A program made the translations under genes and the position numbers. Below are positions 1 through 8,823 of a stretch of DNA of 64,000 nt, piece after piece. Numbering within the stretch: the stretch's first letter is position 1; the number at the start of each line of letters is the position of its first letter. The notes under the pieces were generated by a model. That model did no database searches. It was not told the origin of the DNA and worked only from the letters and a program-made list of their open reading frames with translations. This stretch comes from Pelagibaculum spongiae (GTDB taxonomy: Bacteria; Pseudomonadota; Gammaproteobacteria; Enterobacterales; Pelagibaculaceae): positions 434,001 to 498,000 of the forward strand of contig NZ_QDDL01000001.1 in assembly GCF_003097315.1 (NCBI RefSeq). The letters are read 5' to 3'.

Positions 1-654
1 TGGTCAACCGCAGGAAACAGCAAGAAAATGATTAAAGATGATGAAGGCTATATTACTTATCACCCTAAAAAAGGTGATTTTAAATGGCAACGAAATGTTC
101 AACCTGAATATTTCTGGTTCAATGGAAAAACCGATTACACATTAATTGGTGAAAAAACCACTAAAAATGAAGATGGTTCAGTTGACCTAGTTAAGCTACA
201 AGGTAACGCCGCCGATCCAGAAGCGCGTATTTGGCCATTTAAAGTGATGCGTAGTGTCACGCCCAGAGATGCAGTAACTGAGCAAATGATTGTTCCGCAC
301 TTATTTGGTAAAGATGAAAATGCTTTTTGGAAACACTTCAACTGGGATAAAGCCGCCAAAACAGGCATGAAAGCGGCCGGACAACCTTATAGTGGCCAAC
401 TGGAATTTGTCTCATCCACTTATTTGTTTCCAATTACTCATATGGTTGCCCCGGCAGAAAATGCGCTCGACTGTCAGCAGTGCCATCAACAGAAAAACAG
501 CCGACTGGCAAAGCTAACGGATATGTATTTACCCGGCAGAGATTCCTTTAGCTGGCTAGATACAACCGGTTGGTTGTTAGTTTTACTAACACTAGCTGGC
601 GTCCTAGCTCACGGGTTATTTAGAGTGGTTCGTAGCAGTTCAAAGGAGCAATAA
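1..654 (+). CDS. Octaheme c-type cytochrome of the tetrathionate reductase (Otr) family, C-terminal part
   Basis: The frame is open to the left edge, so only the last ~217 residues are visible. They hold one haem-binding CxxCH motif (CQQCH, bases 472-486), followed after ~25 residues by a single membrane-spanning segment (WLLVLLTLAGVLAHGLF) and a short basic tail. This fits the C-terminus of octaheme cytochromes of the Otr type, which are periplasmic, membrane-anchored and handle sulfur or nitrogen oxyanions. The other haem motifs must lie outside the window. The stop is one base before the start of a cytochrome b gene, so the two are very likely co-transcribed and the b subunit would supply electrons from quinol. 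The substrate is not decided by the sequence; tetrathionate, nitrite and hydroxylamine are known for relatives. Confidence 0.75.
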   Translation, partial: WSTAGNSKKMIKDDEGYITYHPKKGDFKWQRNVQPEYFWFNGKTDYTLIGEKTTKNEDGSVDLVKLQGNAADPEARIWPFKVMRSVTPRDAVTEQMIVPHLFGKDENAFWKHFNWDKAAKTGMKAAGQPYSGQLEFVSSTYLFPITHMVAPAENALDCQQCHQQKNSRLAKLTDMYLPGRDSFSWLDTTGWLLVLLTLAGVLAHGLFRVVRSSSKEQ

Positions 655-655
655 C

Positions 656-1267
656 ATGAAACAAGCATTGATTTTTACTCGCTTTGAACGCTTTTGGCAT
701 GGCTCACAAATGCTGATGATTTTTGCCTTATTGGCGAGTGGCTTTGAAATTCATGGCAGTTATCAATTGCTGGGATTTAAACAAGCGGTAATGATTCATG
801 AAATTACTGCTTGGATATTAATCGGTCTCTGGGTATTCGCTTTGTTTTGGCATTTAACCACCGGACAATGGCGCCATTATGTGCCGACTAGCTATCAATT
901 AAATGATGTTATTCGCTTTTATATGGTGGGTATTTTTAAAGGAGAAAACCACCCTTACCGTCGCAAGCGCTGGGCCAAACATAATCCACTGCAGAGACTG
1001 GCCTATCTAGGATTAAAAATGCTGCTGCTACCACTGATATGGGGTAGCGGACTGTTTTACATGTTCTACGGACTATGGATGGGCACCGGTGCACACCAAG
1101 CGCTGCCCATTATCGCCGGGCTGCATACTGCCGGTGCATTTTTAATGCTGGTTTTCGTAATAGGTCATATTTACTTAACCACCACCGGCGAAACACCCAC
1201 CGAACACATTAAATCGATGGTCACTGGATATGCTGAAATTGAAGAGGACGAAAACGAGAAAGAGTAA
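656..1267 (+). CDS. Di-haem cytochrome b561-type membrane subunit
   Basis: A 203-residue protein with about four hydrophobic helices and histidines placed for haem b ligation (GFEIHGS, MIHEITAW, FWHLTT, AGLHTAG, IGHIYL). It resembles the cytochrome b561/NapC-independent quinol-oxidising subunits found next to octaheme cytochromes. The start follows an AGGAGC ribosome-binding site and lies one base after the upstream stop, so it belongs to that operon. The inferred role is to oxidise the quinol pool in the inner membrane and pass electrons to the octaheme protein. The tail is very acidic and ends EEDENEKE. A strong terminator follows. Confidence 0.8.
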   Translation: MKQALIFTRFERFWHGSQMLMIFALLASGFEIHGSYQLLGFKQAVMIHEITAWILIGLWVFALFWHLTTGQWRHYVPTSYQLNDVIRFYMVGIFKGENHPYRRKRWAKHNPLQRLAYLGLKMLLLPLIWGSGLFYMFYGLWMGTGAHQALPIIAGLHTAGAFLMLVFVIGHIYLTTTGETPTEHIKSMVTGYAEIEEDENEKE

Positions 1268-1313
1268 TCCAAGTTGGTACATTTTTTCATCAGCACTGCT
1301 CAGCTGAGCAACG

Positions 1314-1347
1314 GCAAGCATCCCCCCATATGATGCTTGCTTTTTTT
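1314..1347 (+). terminator. Rho-independent terminator of the octaheme cytochrome operon
   Basis: Nine-base arms GCAAGCATC and GATGCTTGC enclose a short C-rich loop and are followed at once by seven T. It lies 47 bases after the cytochrome b stop. Confidence 0.85.
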
Positions 1348-1415
1348 ATCAAGATACACATAGCCGAAACTGGAAGCTTTGTGAGTATACTTTTTTGCTA
1401 AAAACTCAAAACTGA

Positions 1416-1663
1416 CTGGGAGCGCACGACTAAATAGAAGGGCAAGATGCCCAGAGTAGGATGACGCAGGCGCTAAAATCGTAATTTAGGAGATGGGGTG
1501 ACGCAGACAGAAAATGTTCCCAACATTTGTTCTGCATTTCCTCCTTCCTTGGAGGTCACGCACAAGCCGAAGCGGCTTGCTTTAAAATGCGATAGCGTTT
1601 GAAATTATCATAAGAATCAACTGTGCCTTCGACACCTTGCAGGCGAGCTGCCTGCGCTCCCAG
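1416..1663. repeat. Dispersed mobile-like repeat, copy 1 (CTGGGAGCGC ends)
   Basis: A 248-bp stretch bounded by CTGGGAGCGC on the left and its exact inverse GCGCTCCCAG on the right. Inside it carries small palindromes such as GGGC-aagat-GCCC and the phrase GAAAATGTTCCCAACATT. A 195-bp relative with the same ends sits at 6904-7098. The trinucleotide TGA occurs on both flanks and could be a target duplication. No protein is encoded, so it looks like a non-autonomous MITE/REP-type element whose transposase is elsewhere. Confidence 0.7.
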
Positions 1664-1859
1664 TGATATTTTGAGCCTAAAAACCTTCGCCAAATTCTTA
1701 GCTACAGCTGGTATGACCGCTGTTGTGGTGTTTTTTAAAGCAGCTGTCTCTTTATGCTCAATGCGGAATTTTATTTGGATTTCAGACAAAGCAACCTTTA
1801 ACCTGTAAATTATGACCGTTAGATTTACTCTTGATAAATCACTTCACCACTCTGCATAG

Positions 1860-2008
1860 TGCTTCCTTATTTGGTGATTTTTTGTTGCAAGATTGTCAAT
1901 TAAATTAAACAACATTGGCAACCAAAGAGCGTTGGCTAGCCGATTGAATTTGTACCCCTCTCTGCAAGAAACTGATTAACCAGAGGCCCCCTACCTCTGG
2001 TTTTTTTT
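1860..2008 (+). ncRNA. Candidate small RNA gene, unit C of a three-member family
   Basis: An intergenic unit that shares two blocks with the units at 2802-2961 and 3000-3162: an upstream block (ATTTGGTGATTTTTTGTTGCAA, compared at 1869-1890) and a closing terminator with arms CCAGAGG/CCTCTGG (1980-2000) and eight T. The middle, about 90 bases, has diverged except for CTCTCTG. No convincing open frame is present. A repeated promoter-like block plus terminator points to a short transcript, here ~100 nt. The start site and function are unknown. Confidence 0.5.
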
Positions 2009-2212
2009 GCTTAAAATTTAGAATTACCTGATTGACCTTTGGCTTATCAAACCGCACAACATAATGTTAGGCACTTCTAAACGGACTATTTATTATATTC
2101 CACACTCCTTATGTCAGAGTCCCCGATAAAAACAAAATATTTTTTCGTGCCGTCTCGCCTAATTACGCTAAAATGCCGCTGAATTAACTACCCATAGTTT
2201 TGAATCTTTTAA

Positions 2213-2752
2213 ATGCGCCTACTAAAAACTGCTTTCCATCCAGAGCTATCTAAATCGGATGTCTCATCTACATCTAAGCACATCATTATCGAACGCCATG
2301 CTGCCCGTGCTATTGTCTTAAGGGATTCTGACATTCTGCTGTTATTTACAGAGCGTTATCATGATTACAGCCTACCCGGTGGTGGTATCGACGAAGGGGA
2401 AGATGAGGTAGAAGGTTTAATCCGCGAGCTTAAGGAAGAAACCGGTGCGCAGGGTATTTGCAATGTGCAGCCGTTCGCCCGTTATGATGAATACCGCCCT
2501 TGGTATAAAACGGATGCAGACATCATTCATATGATCTCCCATTGTTATACCTGTGAAATAGATGACCAATTGGGTGATACCGCTTATGAATCCCATGAAG
2601 TCAGCAACGGCATGAAGCCTATATGGATCAATATCGATACTGCGATTGCTCATAATGAAGATGTCATCGCCAATAGTCCAAAGAAAGGGCTATCGATTGA
2701 GCGCGAAACCTTCATGCTGAAGGTAATAGCTGAGGAATTAATAGCGAGTTAA
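2213..2752 (+). CDS. Nudix hydrolase
   Basis: A 179-residue protein with a complete Nudix box, from G58 to about G78 (GGGIDEGEDEVEGLIRELKE followed by ETGA), giving the metal-binding RELKEETG core. Such enzymes hydrolyse nucleoside diphosphates linked to another group. The substrate is not predictable here. The gene stands alone, flanked on both sides by the candidate small RNA units, with no clear operon partner. A start in the same frame nearer the conserved IERHAARAIV strand is possible. Confidence 0.85.
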   Translation: MRLLKTAFHPELSKSDVSSTSKHIIIERHAARAIVLRDSDILLLFTERYHDYSLPGGGIDEGEDEVEGLIRELKEETGAQGICNVQPFARYDEYRPWYKTDADIIHMISHCYTCEIDDQLGDTAYESHEVSNGMKPIWINIDTAIAHNEDVIANSPKKGLSIERETFMLKVIAEELIAS

Positions 2753-2801
2753 GCAGGAAGTTACACCAAATCTGTTACAGGCCTTTATAACTAACTCGCC
2801 C

Positions 2802-2961
2802 ATTGCAACAATCACATTTGGTCAATATTTGTTGCAATATAGAACGGTAAATTAATACCCATCGAAGCGAAGGCTTGTGATGCTCGCCCTGCAAAGATAG
2901 TTCTCTCTGTTTGAATATAAAGTAGACACTTACCAGAGGCTCCCTACCTCTGGTTTTTTTT
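2802..2961 (+). ncRNA. Candidate small RNA gene, unit A
   Basis: Nearly identical to the unit at 3000-3162 over its first ~115 bases. It begins with an inverted repeat ATTGCAACAA/TTGTTGCAAT (2802-2811 and 2829-2838), then TATAGA as a possible -10 (2838-2843), and ends in a terminator with arms CCAGAGG/CCTCTGG (2933-2953) and eight T. With that -10 the transcript would be ~110 nt. It contains small hairpins (GGTA/TACC and AAGC-GAAG-GCTT). A good -35 hexamer is not evident, so the promoter is tentative. Confidence 0.6.
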
Positions 2962-2999
2962 GCTTACAATTTGGCGTCATAACCCTGACGACTACACCC

Positions 3000-3162
3000 A
3001 TTGCAACAATCACATTTGGTCAATATTTGTTGCAATATAGAACGGTAAATTAACACCCATCGAAGCGAAGGCTTGTGATGCTCGCCCTGCAAAGATAGTT
3101 CTCTCTGTTTGAATGCGAAATAAGGCACTTACCAGAGGTTTTCCCAGCCTCTGGTTTTTTTT
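3000..3162 (+). ncRNA. Candidate small RNA gene, unit B
   Basis: A tandem copy of the unit at 2802-2961, with the same inverted repeat TTGCAACAA...TTGTTGCAA, the same body and a terminator with arms CCAGAGG/CCTCTGG (3132-3154) and eight T. The bodies differ at few positions, while the last ~25 bases before the terminator and the terminator loop differ freely. This suggests that the body and the hairpin stem are under selection. It ends ~140 bases before the mdlA-like gene. Confidence 0.6.
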
Positions 3163-3299
3163 GTCTGAAAAAAATAAAAGCCTATTCGCTGATATTGCAT
3201 TATTGAAACTGCCGATTACTTTTCTGCAGTCTTGTTTTTAACTCTTCTCGCCTGTATATGACCTGATCTTATTCGGTAAAAATTTTAGGCTGTAGCTCT

Positions 3300-5096
3300 A
3301 TGGCGCTGTTTCGCCACCTCAAATGGTTCTTCCTCGAAAACTGGCGTACCTACTCTGTTGCACTGCTGATGCTAGCGGCAGTATCTGCGCTGAACGTGTC
3401 GGTACCCTGGCTGGTTGGCGATACCATCGACCAGCTGATTCAAGCTGGCCATATGACCAGCAACATTTCATTTCGCCTCGGGCTACTATTCACTATTGGT
3501 CTGGCGATATATGGTTTGCGCTATGGCTGGCGAGTCGTGTTATTTGGGACTTCTTATCAGCTAGGTGGAATTTTACGCCAACGTTTCTTTGACCGATTAA
3601 CCCGGCTTGGTTCTGCATTTTATAGCAGCCACGGCACTGGTGATTTAATGGCGCGCGCCACTAATGATATCGATGCAATTGAATTAGCTGCCGGTGAAGG
3701 TGTGTTGTCTGGCTTTGATGGATTACTGACGTTTTTATTAGTGCTGGTAATGATGGTTGTCGCTATTGACTGGCGCTTAAGCATGATCGCTCTGCTGCCC
3801 TTCCCTTTTATGGGATATGCCTTTTATAAAATATCCATGCAGGTTCACCAGCATTTTCATGATTCGTTGGAACGCTTCTCTGACTTAAATGATAAAGCTC
3901 AAGAAGCACTTTCAGGGATTCGCCTGGTCAAGGCAATGGGCCGAGAACAAGCCGAAAGCGATCAATTCAACCAAATTACTGCAAAAGCAGCCCAGTCAAA
4001 TTATCAGGTTGCTAAAGCCGAAGCTTTATATGAACCGGCTATTTATATCAGTCTGACCCTAGCCACATTTCTAACACTGACCGGTGGTGGCTGGTTAATC
4101 TGGAAAGACCAATTAACTGTTGGCCAGCTCACCAGTTTTTCGCTTTATCTTGGGCAATTAATTTGGCCAATGTTCGCCTTTGGCTGGCTGTTAAATATTA
4201 TCGAACGAGGTAGCGCGGCATTTAAACGGGTCGATAAATTGTTAAATACGCCTGATACGATTGCCGATAACGGCAATGTTTCGGTGGCCTCCAGCGAAAT
4301 TTCAGTCAACAACCTCGACTTTGATTATCAGCATGATGACACCGAAATTATTGACTACCCGGAACAGCAACCGGTCAAAATTCTCAATGACATTAGCTTT
4401 GAACTGGAATCTGGAAAATTACTGGGGATTGTTGGGCCAACCGGTTCAGGCAAAACCACATTAATTCAACTTTTAATGCGGCAATGGCAAAGCAAATCCG
4501 GACAAATTAAACTGGGCGGCATTTCATTAGAGCAATTAACACTAGATCAACTTCGCGCTCAATTCGCATGGGTGCCACAAGACAGTTTCTTATTCAGTAT
4601 TTCAATTGCCGATAACATTGCACTGGCAAGGCCTAACGCCACCATGCAAGAAATTCGTCAAGCAGCTAAAGTAGCCGCACTCGATGATGACATTCAAAAC
4701 TTCCCCCAAGGTTATGACACCTTAGTCGGTGAACGCGGTGTCACCTTATCGGGCGGACAACGACAACGATTAACCATCGCCCGGGCATTAATTAGTCAGG
4801 CACCGATTTTAGTATTGGATGATGCGTTATCGGCGGTAGATGTACATACCGAACAGCGAATTCTGTCTCACTTACGACAGCAACTCAAAGCACAACCCAA
4901 CCGAGCCTGTATTATCATTTGCCATCGTTTATCTGCTGTTGAACAAGCCGATCAAATTCTAGTGCTCAATCATGGTGAAATTAGCCAACAAGGTGATCAT
5001 TTAACGCTGAGTAAAAGCGATGGTTGGTACAGCCGTATGTGGACGTATCAGCAAATGGAAGCCGAGCTAGATGGGAAAAGTCAAGATGAGCACTAA
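3300..5096 (+). CDS. mdlA: ABC exporter half-transporter, MdlA-like
   Basis: A 598-residue type I ABC exporter half. Six membrane helices occupy about residues 15-300. The nucleotide-binding domain follows, with Walker A GPTGSGKTT (~379), signature LSGGQRQR (~483) and H-loop ICHRLS. The Walker B end reads LVLDDALSAVD, so the catalytic glutamate is replaced by aspartate. This marks a degenerate ATP site and is typical of the A half of heterodimeric exporters such as MdlA/SmdA. It overlaps the next gene, which supplies the partner half. The substrate is unknown; relatives export lipids, drugs or peptides. Confidence 0.85.
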   Translation: MALFRHLKWFFLENWRTYSVALLMLAAVSALNVSVPWLVGDTIDQLIQAGHMTSNISFRLGLLFTIGLAIYGLRYGWRVVLFGTSYQLGGILRQRFFDRLTRLGSAFYSSHGTGDLMARATNDIDAIELAAGEGVLSGFDGLLTFLLVLVMMVVAIDWRLSMIALLPFPFMGYAFYKISMQVHQHFHDSLERFSDLNDKAQEALSGIRLVKAMGREQAESDQFNQITAKAAQSNYQVAKAEALYEPAIYISLTLATFLTLTGGGWLIWKDQLTVGQLTSFSLYLGQLIWPMFAFGWLLNIIERGSAAFKRVDKLLNTPDTIADNGNVSVASSEISVNNLDFDYQHDDTEIIDYPEQQPVKILNDISFELESGKLLGIVGPTGSGKTTLIQLLMRQWQSKSGQIKLGGISLEQLTLDQLRAQFAWVPQDSFLFSISIADNIALARPNATMQEIRQAAKVAALDDDIQNFPQGYDTLVGERGVTLSGGQRQRLTIARALISQAPILVLDDALSAVDVHTEQRILSHLRQQLKAQPNRACIIICHRLSAVEQADQILVLNHGEISQQGDHLTLSKSDGWYSRMWTYQQMEAELDGKSQDEH

Positions 5097-6897
5097 CCAG
5101 CAGCTAAAGCCTAACCATGCCGATAAAAAGCACGGCGCTTTCAAACTACTCACCAGCTATATCTGGCGAGATAGACCATTATTAACCCGAGCCGTGACGT
5201 TTCTTCTACTAGCAACTGTGGCGGACGTTGTCGGCCCAATGTTGGCTAAAATATTCATCGATGATTACCTGCTGCCGAAAAATTTTGAATCAATCAGTTT
5301 AATTTTATTATTATCTGCTTATTTAATTTCACAATTTGCTGCTGCTTGGTTTCGTTACCAGCAAACCATGCGTTTTACCGATATCGCTCTAGAAGCCGTG
5401 CAAGATATTCGCAAGAAAGTATTTGCCCACGTATTAAAACTGCCCATGGCTTATTTTGACAAAGCCATGACCGGGCAACTGGTGAGCCGAATCACTAATG
5501 ACACTGAATCTATCAAAGACTTATATGTTCAGTTTTTATCGGTGGTCATCGGCAACGTTGTTTTTCTTGCAGGCATTTTAATTGCAATGGCGCTGCTGAA
5601 TGTCCAACTAATGCTAGCCGCTCTGGCACTGATTCCCGCGGTTATCTGTGTGATTTACTTGTATGAAAAGTTTTCTGGCGCCGCAGTACAAGAAGCTAGA
5701 GAATTACGTTCAGACATTAACGGCCGAGTCAGTGAATCCATCTCTGGCATGACAGTTTTACAAGCAAGCAATCAACAGCAGCGATTTAGCGATCAGTTTT
5801 CAAAAGTGAACCAAGGTTATTACCTGGCTCGAATGAAAACTATCCGCGCCAGCGGCGCATTGCTGCGGCCAATGATTGATCTGCTAAGCGTATTAGTACT
5901 GTTAGCGATTGTCTGGATTTTCAGCTTACAAGTGGTTTCCGGTGTTGCTGAAATCGGCGTGCTGTACGCCTTTTTAAGTTACCTCGGTCGCTTCACTGAG
6001 CCATTGGCAGAAATAACCCAGCGATTTAATCTCTACCAACAAGCGATGGTTGCCGGTGAGCGGGTTAACCGTTTAATGCAAGCCGGTGAGCAAACTTGGC
6101 ATCAAAACTCTAGTCAAAGCTCTGGTCAAACTGAGGCAGAAATCACCAAGGGTAAAATCTGCGTTGAAAAGCTTAACTTTGCGTATCACCCAGATAAACC
6201 CATATTAAAAGACCTTAATTTTCAGGTAAATCCTGGGCAGTTTTATGCCGTGGTCGGCCATACCGGCAGTGGTAAAAGCACACTACTTTCACTGTTGCTC
6301 AATTTTTATTCTGCCAATGAAAATGCCATTTGTTTTGATGATCAACCGATCGAACAATTTGGTCACGATTCATTACGTGCAGGTATCGGCTTAATTCCCC
6401 AAGAGCCATTTATTATCGCCGGTAGCATTGGTGAGAATATCGATATGGGGCGTAAATTACCGCAGCAGCAAATTGAAAAAGCAGCCAAGCAAGCGCACTT
6501 GCATAGCATGATCAGTCGATTACCTAATGGCTATCAAACCGAACTGGGTGAGCGCGGCACCCGCCTTTCAACCGGCCAACGGCAGCAATTAGTAATTGCC
6601 CGAGCGCTGGCAGCATCGCCAAGAATTTTGTTATTGGATGAGGCAACCGCCAATGTCGATTCAGAAACCGAACAAGTGGTGCAGCGCGCATTAATGGAAT
6701 TACACGGACAAGTCAGCATGATTATGGTCGCTCACCGATTATCGACCATTAAACATGCTGATAATATTTTGGTGTTATCCCATGGCGAAATTGTTGAAAG
6801 CGGCAATCATCAACAATTAATGCAACTAGACGATGGGCTTTACCGTTCGATGTACCAATTGCAGCAGCAAGCCGCCAAGGTGGAAGCCGCAAGCTGA
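5086..6897 (+). CDS. mdlB: ABC exporter half-transporter, MdlB-like
   Basis: The second half of the exporter, 603 residues from the ATG at 5086; an upstream in-frame ATG at 5071 is also possible. It has six membrane helices, Walker A GHTGSGKST (~391), Walker B LLLDEATANVD with the catalytic glutamate intact, and H-loop VAHRLST. Its signature reads LSTGQRQQ instead of LSGGQRQR. Paired with the upstream half it would form one consensus and one degenerate ATP site. The reading frames overlap by 11 bases, indicating translational coupling. Confidence 0.85.
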   Translation: MSTNQQLKPNHADKKHGAFKLLTSYIWRDRPLLTRAVTFLLLATVADVVGPMLAKIFIDDYLLPKNFESISLILLLSAYLISQFAAAWFRYQQTMRFTDIALEAVQDIRKKVFAHVLKLPMAYFDKAMTGQLVSRITNDTESIKDLYVQFLSVVIGNVVFLAGILIAMALLNVQLMLAALALIPAVICVIYLYEKFSGAAVQEARELRSDINGRVSESISGMTVLQASNQQQRFSDQFSKVNQGYYLARMKTIRASGALLRPMIDLLSVLVLLAIVWIFSLQVVSGVAEIGVLYAFLSYLGRFTEPLAEITQRFNLYQQAMVAGERVNRLMQAGEQTWHQNSSQSSGQTEAEITKGKICVEKLNFAYHPDKPILKDLNFQVNPGQFYAVVGHTGSGKSTLLSLLLNFYSANENAICFDDQPIEQFGHDSLRAGIGLIPQEPFIIAGSIGENIDMGRKLPQQQIEKAAKQAHLHSMISRLPNGYQTELGERGTRLSTGQRQQLVIARALAASPRILLLDEATANVDSETEQVVQRALMELHGQVSMIMVAHRLSTIKHADNILVLSHGEIVESGNHQQLMQLDDGLYRSMYQLQQQAAKVEAAS

Positions 6898-6903
6898 TAA
6901 TTA

Positions 6904-7098
6904 CTGGGAGCGCACGACTAAATGGCAGGGCAGGATGCCCTGAGTAGGATGGCGCAGACAGAAAATGTTCCCGACATTCGTTCTGCATTTCCTTCATGCC
7001 CAAGCTGAGGCGGCTCGCCTGCATTGATAATGCATCAGCATTATCATCTTCAACAGAGTGCCTTTGGCACTTTGCAGGCGGGCCACCCGCGCTCCCAG
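6904..7098. repeat. Dispersed mobile-like repeat, copy 2
   Basis: A 195-bp relative of the element at 1416-1663. It has the same terminal inverted repeat CTGGGAGCGC/GCGCTCCCAG, the internal palindrome GGGC-aggat-GCCC and the phrase GAAAATGTTCCCGACATT. It starts seven bases after the mdlB stop and may form the 3' end of that mRNA. Confidence 0.7.
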
Positions 7099-7548
7099 CA
7101 GACCGTTTTGAGATTCTTTCATATATCTGAATGCCCTTGCCATTCAAGCACACTTCGGCATACTACGAATACATGAACTTGTTCTCATAACATCAGCTTT
7201 GAATTAATCTAATAAAATGTATCAACTATCTCGCACAAACCTACATTAACTGTATATACAAACAGCGCAATTGGAAGTTGAAAGCCATTCAGTGACCATT
7301 TTTAGTCTGCTGTTCACCGAATAATCTTCAAACCAAATAGATTTAGATCAGTAAGTTAACCAGCAAGCATTTCCGGATAACAAGAAACTTGTTATCTTGA
7401 AAAAAACGGGCGTGAACGAGTTGCCAGACAAGGTTAAATCAAAAACATTTTTAATTTATAAATGTAATGATTCGACTGGCATACTGAACAATCAATGTAT
7501 CGAGCACGCATTCTAACAACCGGTTACATATTTTTTAATCTTACACAT
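7099..7548. other. Gene-free stretch
   Basis: No credible gene, terminator or repeat was recognised in these 450 bases. The sequence is AT-rich. Confidence 0.5.
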
Positions 7549-7886
7549 ATGAAAAACAAACTCTGGAATGTTTATATATTTATCTTTACCTTCAGCTCAT
7601 TGGGAACACTATTAACTGGAAATTTGTTCTCTGGTACTTTCAACCTTGTAGGCTGCTTCATACTTTACTGCTATGTAAAAAGAATTAAAGTGTGGAACCC
7701 CTCAGGCTGGCAAGCTTTTCATATAGTATCTTGTCAAAAACCTACATCATATTTAATGAAAGTATCATCCCACCCTATCACCTAGCAGGTATGATCGTTA
7801 TTGCTATAGCTTTTCCCACCCCTTACTATTACGCGCTAATCAACTATTCAAGAAAAAATGGTCCAGTTTGGAGTAAAAATGCATAA
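7549..7886 (+). pseudogene. Small membrane protein gene split by a frameshift
   Basis: Two overlapping frames read as one small hydrophobic protein. The first starts MKNKLWNVYIFIFTF (ATG 7549) and runs to about base 7730 (KVWNPSGWQAFHIV). The second frame then continues LSKTYIIFNESIIPPY and contributes another membrane segment (AGMIVIAIAFPTPYYY), ending at 7886. Joined, they give ~112 residues with three hydrophobic segments. Either the gene is broken or a base is misread. The family is not recognised. Confidence 0.45.
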
Positions 7887-7933
7887 CAACCCCAAATACC
7901 TGGCCTCAATTTTAATTTACAAAGGAAAACTCA

Positions 7934-8227
7934 GTGGTAAAATTAATCTTCGATAGTGTTTCATACCTATCCCAAGGCGATGAAACTGCATTTTTCAATT
8001 GGCTCAACTCAATTGAAAGTGTCACCAAGGTTGAAGGTTTTGGCACTGAACTTGAGGTGACAGTTTCATCCAATCATATTTCTGACGAAGAGTTGCGAGA
8101 CTTAATCGCAATTTTTACTCGCTATGGTATCGAGCTTAAGCAACTTCGAGTTTTTGAAGGCCCTGAAAACATGAAATGGTTTACTCAAAACAAAGTGGCT
8201 TACTGGCATAAAGATTTGATGAGTTAA
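7934..8227 (+). CDS. Small hypothetical protein
   Basis: A 97-residue soluble protein starting at GTG with an AAAGGA site just upstream. It has no signal peptide or membrane segment. The pattern of alternating strands and acidic helices (DEELRDLIAIFTRYGIELKQ) suggests a compact alpha/beta fold, perhaps an immunity-type or small regulatory protein. I do not recognise the family. Confidence 0.6.
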   Translation: MVKLIFDSVSYLSQGDETAFFNWLNSIESVTKVEGFGTELEVTVSSNHISDEELRDLIAIFTRYGIELKQLRVFEGPENMKWFTQNKVAYWHKDLMS

Positions 8228-8260
8228 TTTGCAGATAACAAAAAAACAAATAATTTTATT

Positions 8261-8779
8261 TTGAGGCATTTCATTGGCATTAACATTCGACCAGAAAAAA
8301 CCAGCGATATTCAAAACATTGATGACGTTACGGTTGCTGCGTTTCTTAATGCACCGCATACCGATCACACTGAACAATTTATTGTGAAAGCTTTGCGTGA
8401 TTCTGGCGCATTAACAATTTCACTTATTGCAGAAGATTCGGTTCAAATTATTGGGCATGTGGCTTTATCACCGGTTGCGATTTCATGCGGATCAGATGGG
8501 TGGTATGGCTTGGGGCCAATCTCTGTGACACCAAAAGAACAAGGCAAGGGCGTTGGTTCTAAATTAATGCATGCAGCAATTGTAGAGTTGAAAAAACTCA
8601 ATGCTAACGGCTGTGTATTACTTGGCGATCCTAATTACTATCACCGGTTTGGCTTTAAACCGCTAGATAGCCTGATACCTCCAGATGTTCCTGCTGAATA
8701 TTTTCAAGCATTGGTGCTTCAAGACGCTGATCCTAAAGGCACGGTTACTTACCATGAATCGTTTTCAGAACAAGATTGA
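8261..8779 (+). CDS. GNAT N-acetyltransferase, YhbS-like
   Basis: About 170 residues with the acetyl-CoA-binding motif (EQGKGVGSKLM) and the YhbS-type C-terminal phrase LLGDPNYYHRFGFKP. It would move an acetyl group from acetyl-CoA to an unknown amine. The start is unclear. TTG at 8261 opens the frame, but the family normally begins right at INIRPEK. A GAGG site at 8263 precedes an ATT at 8273, so a rare ATT start, or loss of an ATG, is possible. Confidence 0.75.
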   Translation: MRHFIGINIRPEKTSDIQNIDDVTVAAFLNAPHTDHTEQFIVKALRDSGALTISLIAEDSVQIIGHVALSPVAISCGSDGWYGLGPISVTPKEQGKGVGSKLMHAAIVELKKLNANGCVLLGDPNYYHRFGFKPLDSLIPPDVPAEYFQALVLQDADPKGTVTYHESFSEQD

Positions 8780-8823
8780 TTTTTTTTGAAAAAAACAATC
8801 ACAAAACATCCATCAAAACCCAG

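Noticed and set aside
2802-2838. A sigma-54 promoter before the small RNA units
   Set aside because: TGG and TTGCA are present, but the spacing between the GG and GC elements is two bases too long for the -24/-12 consensus.
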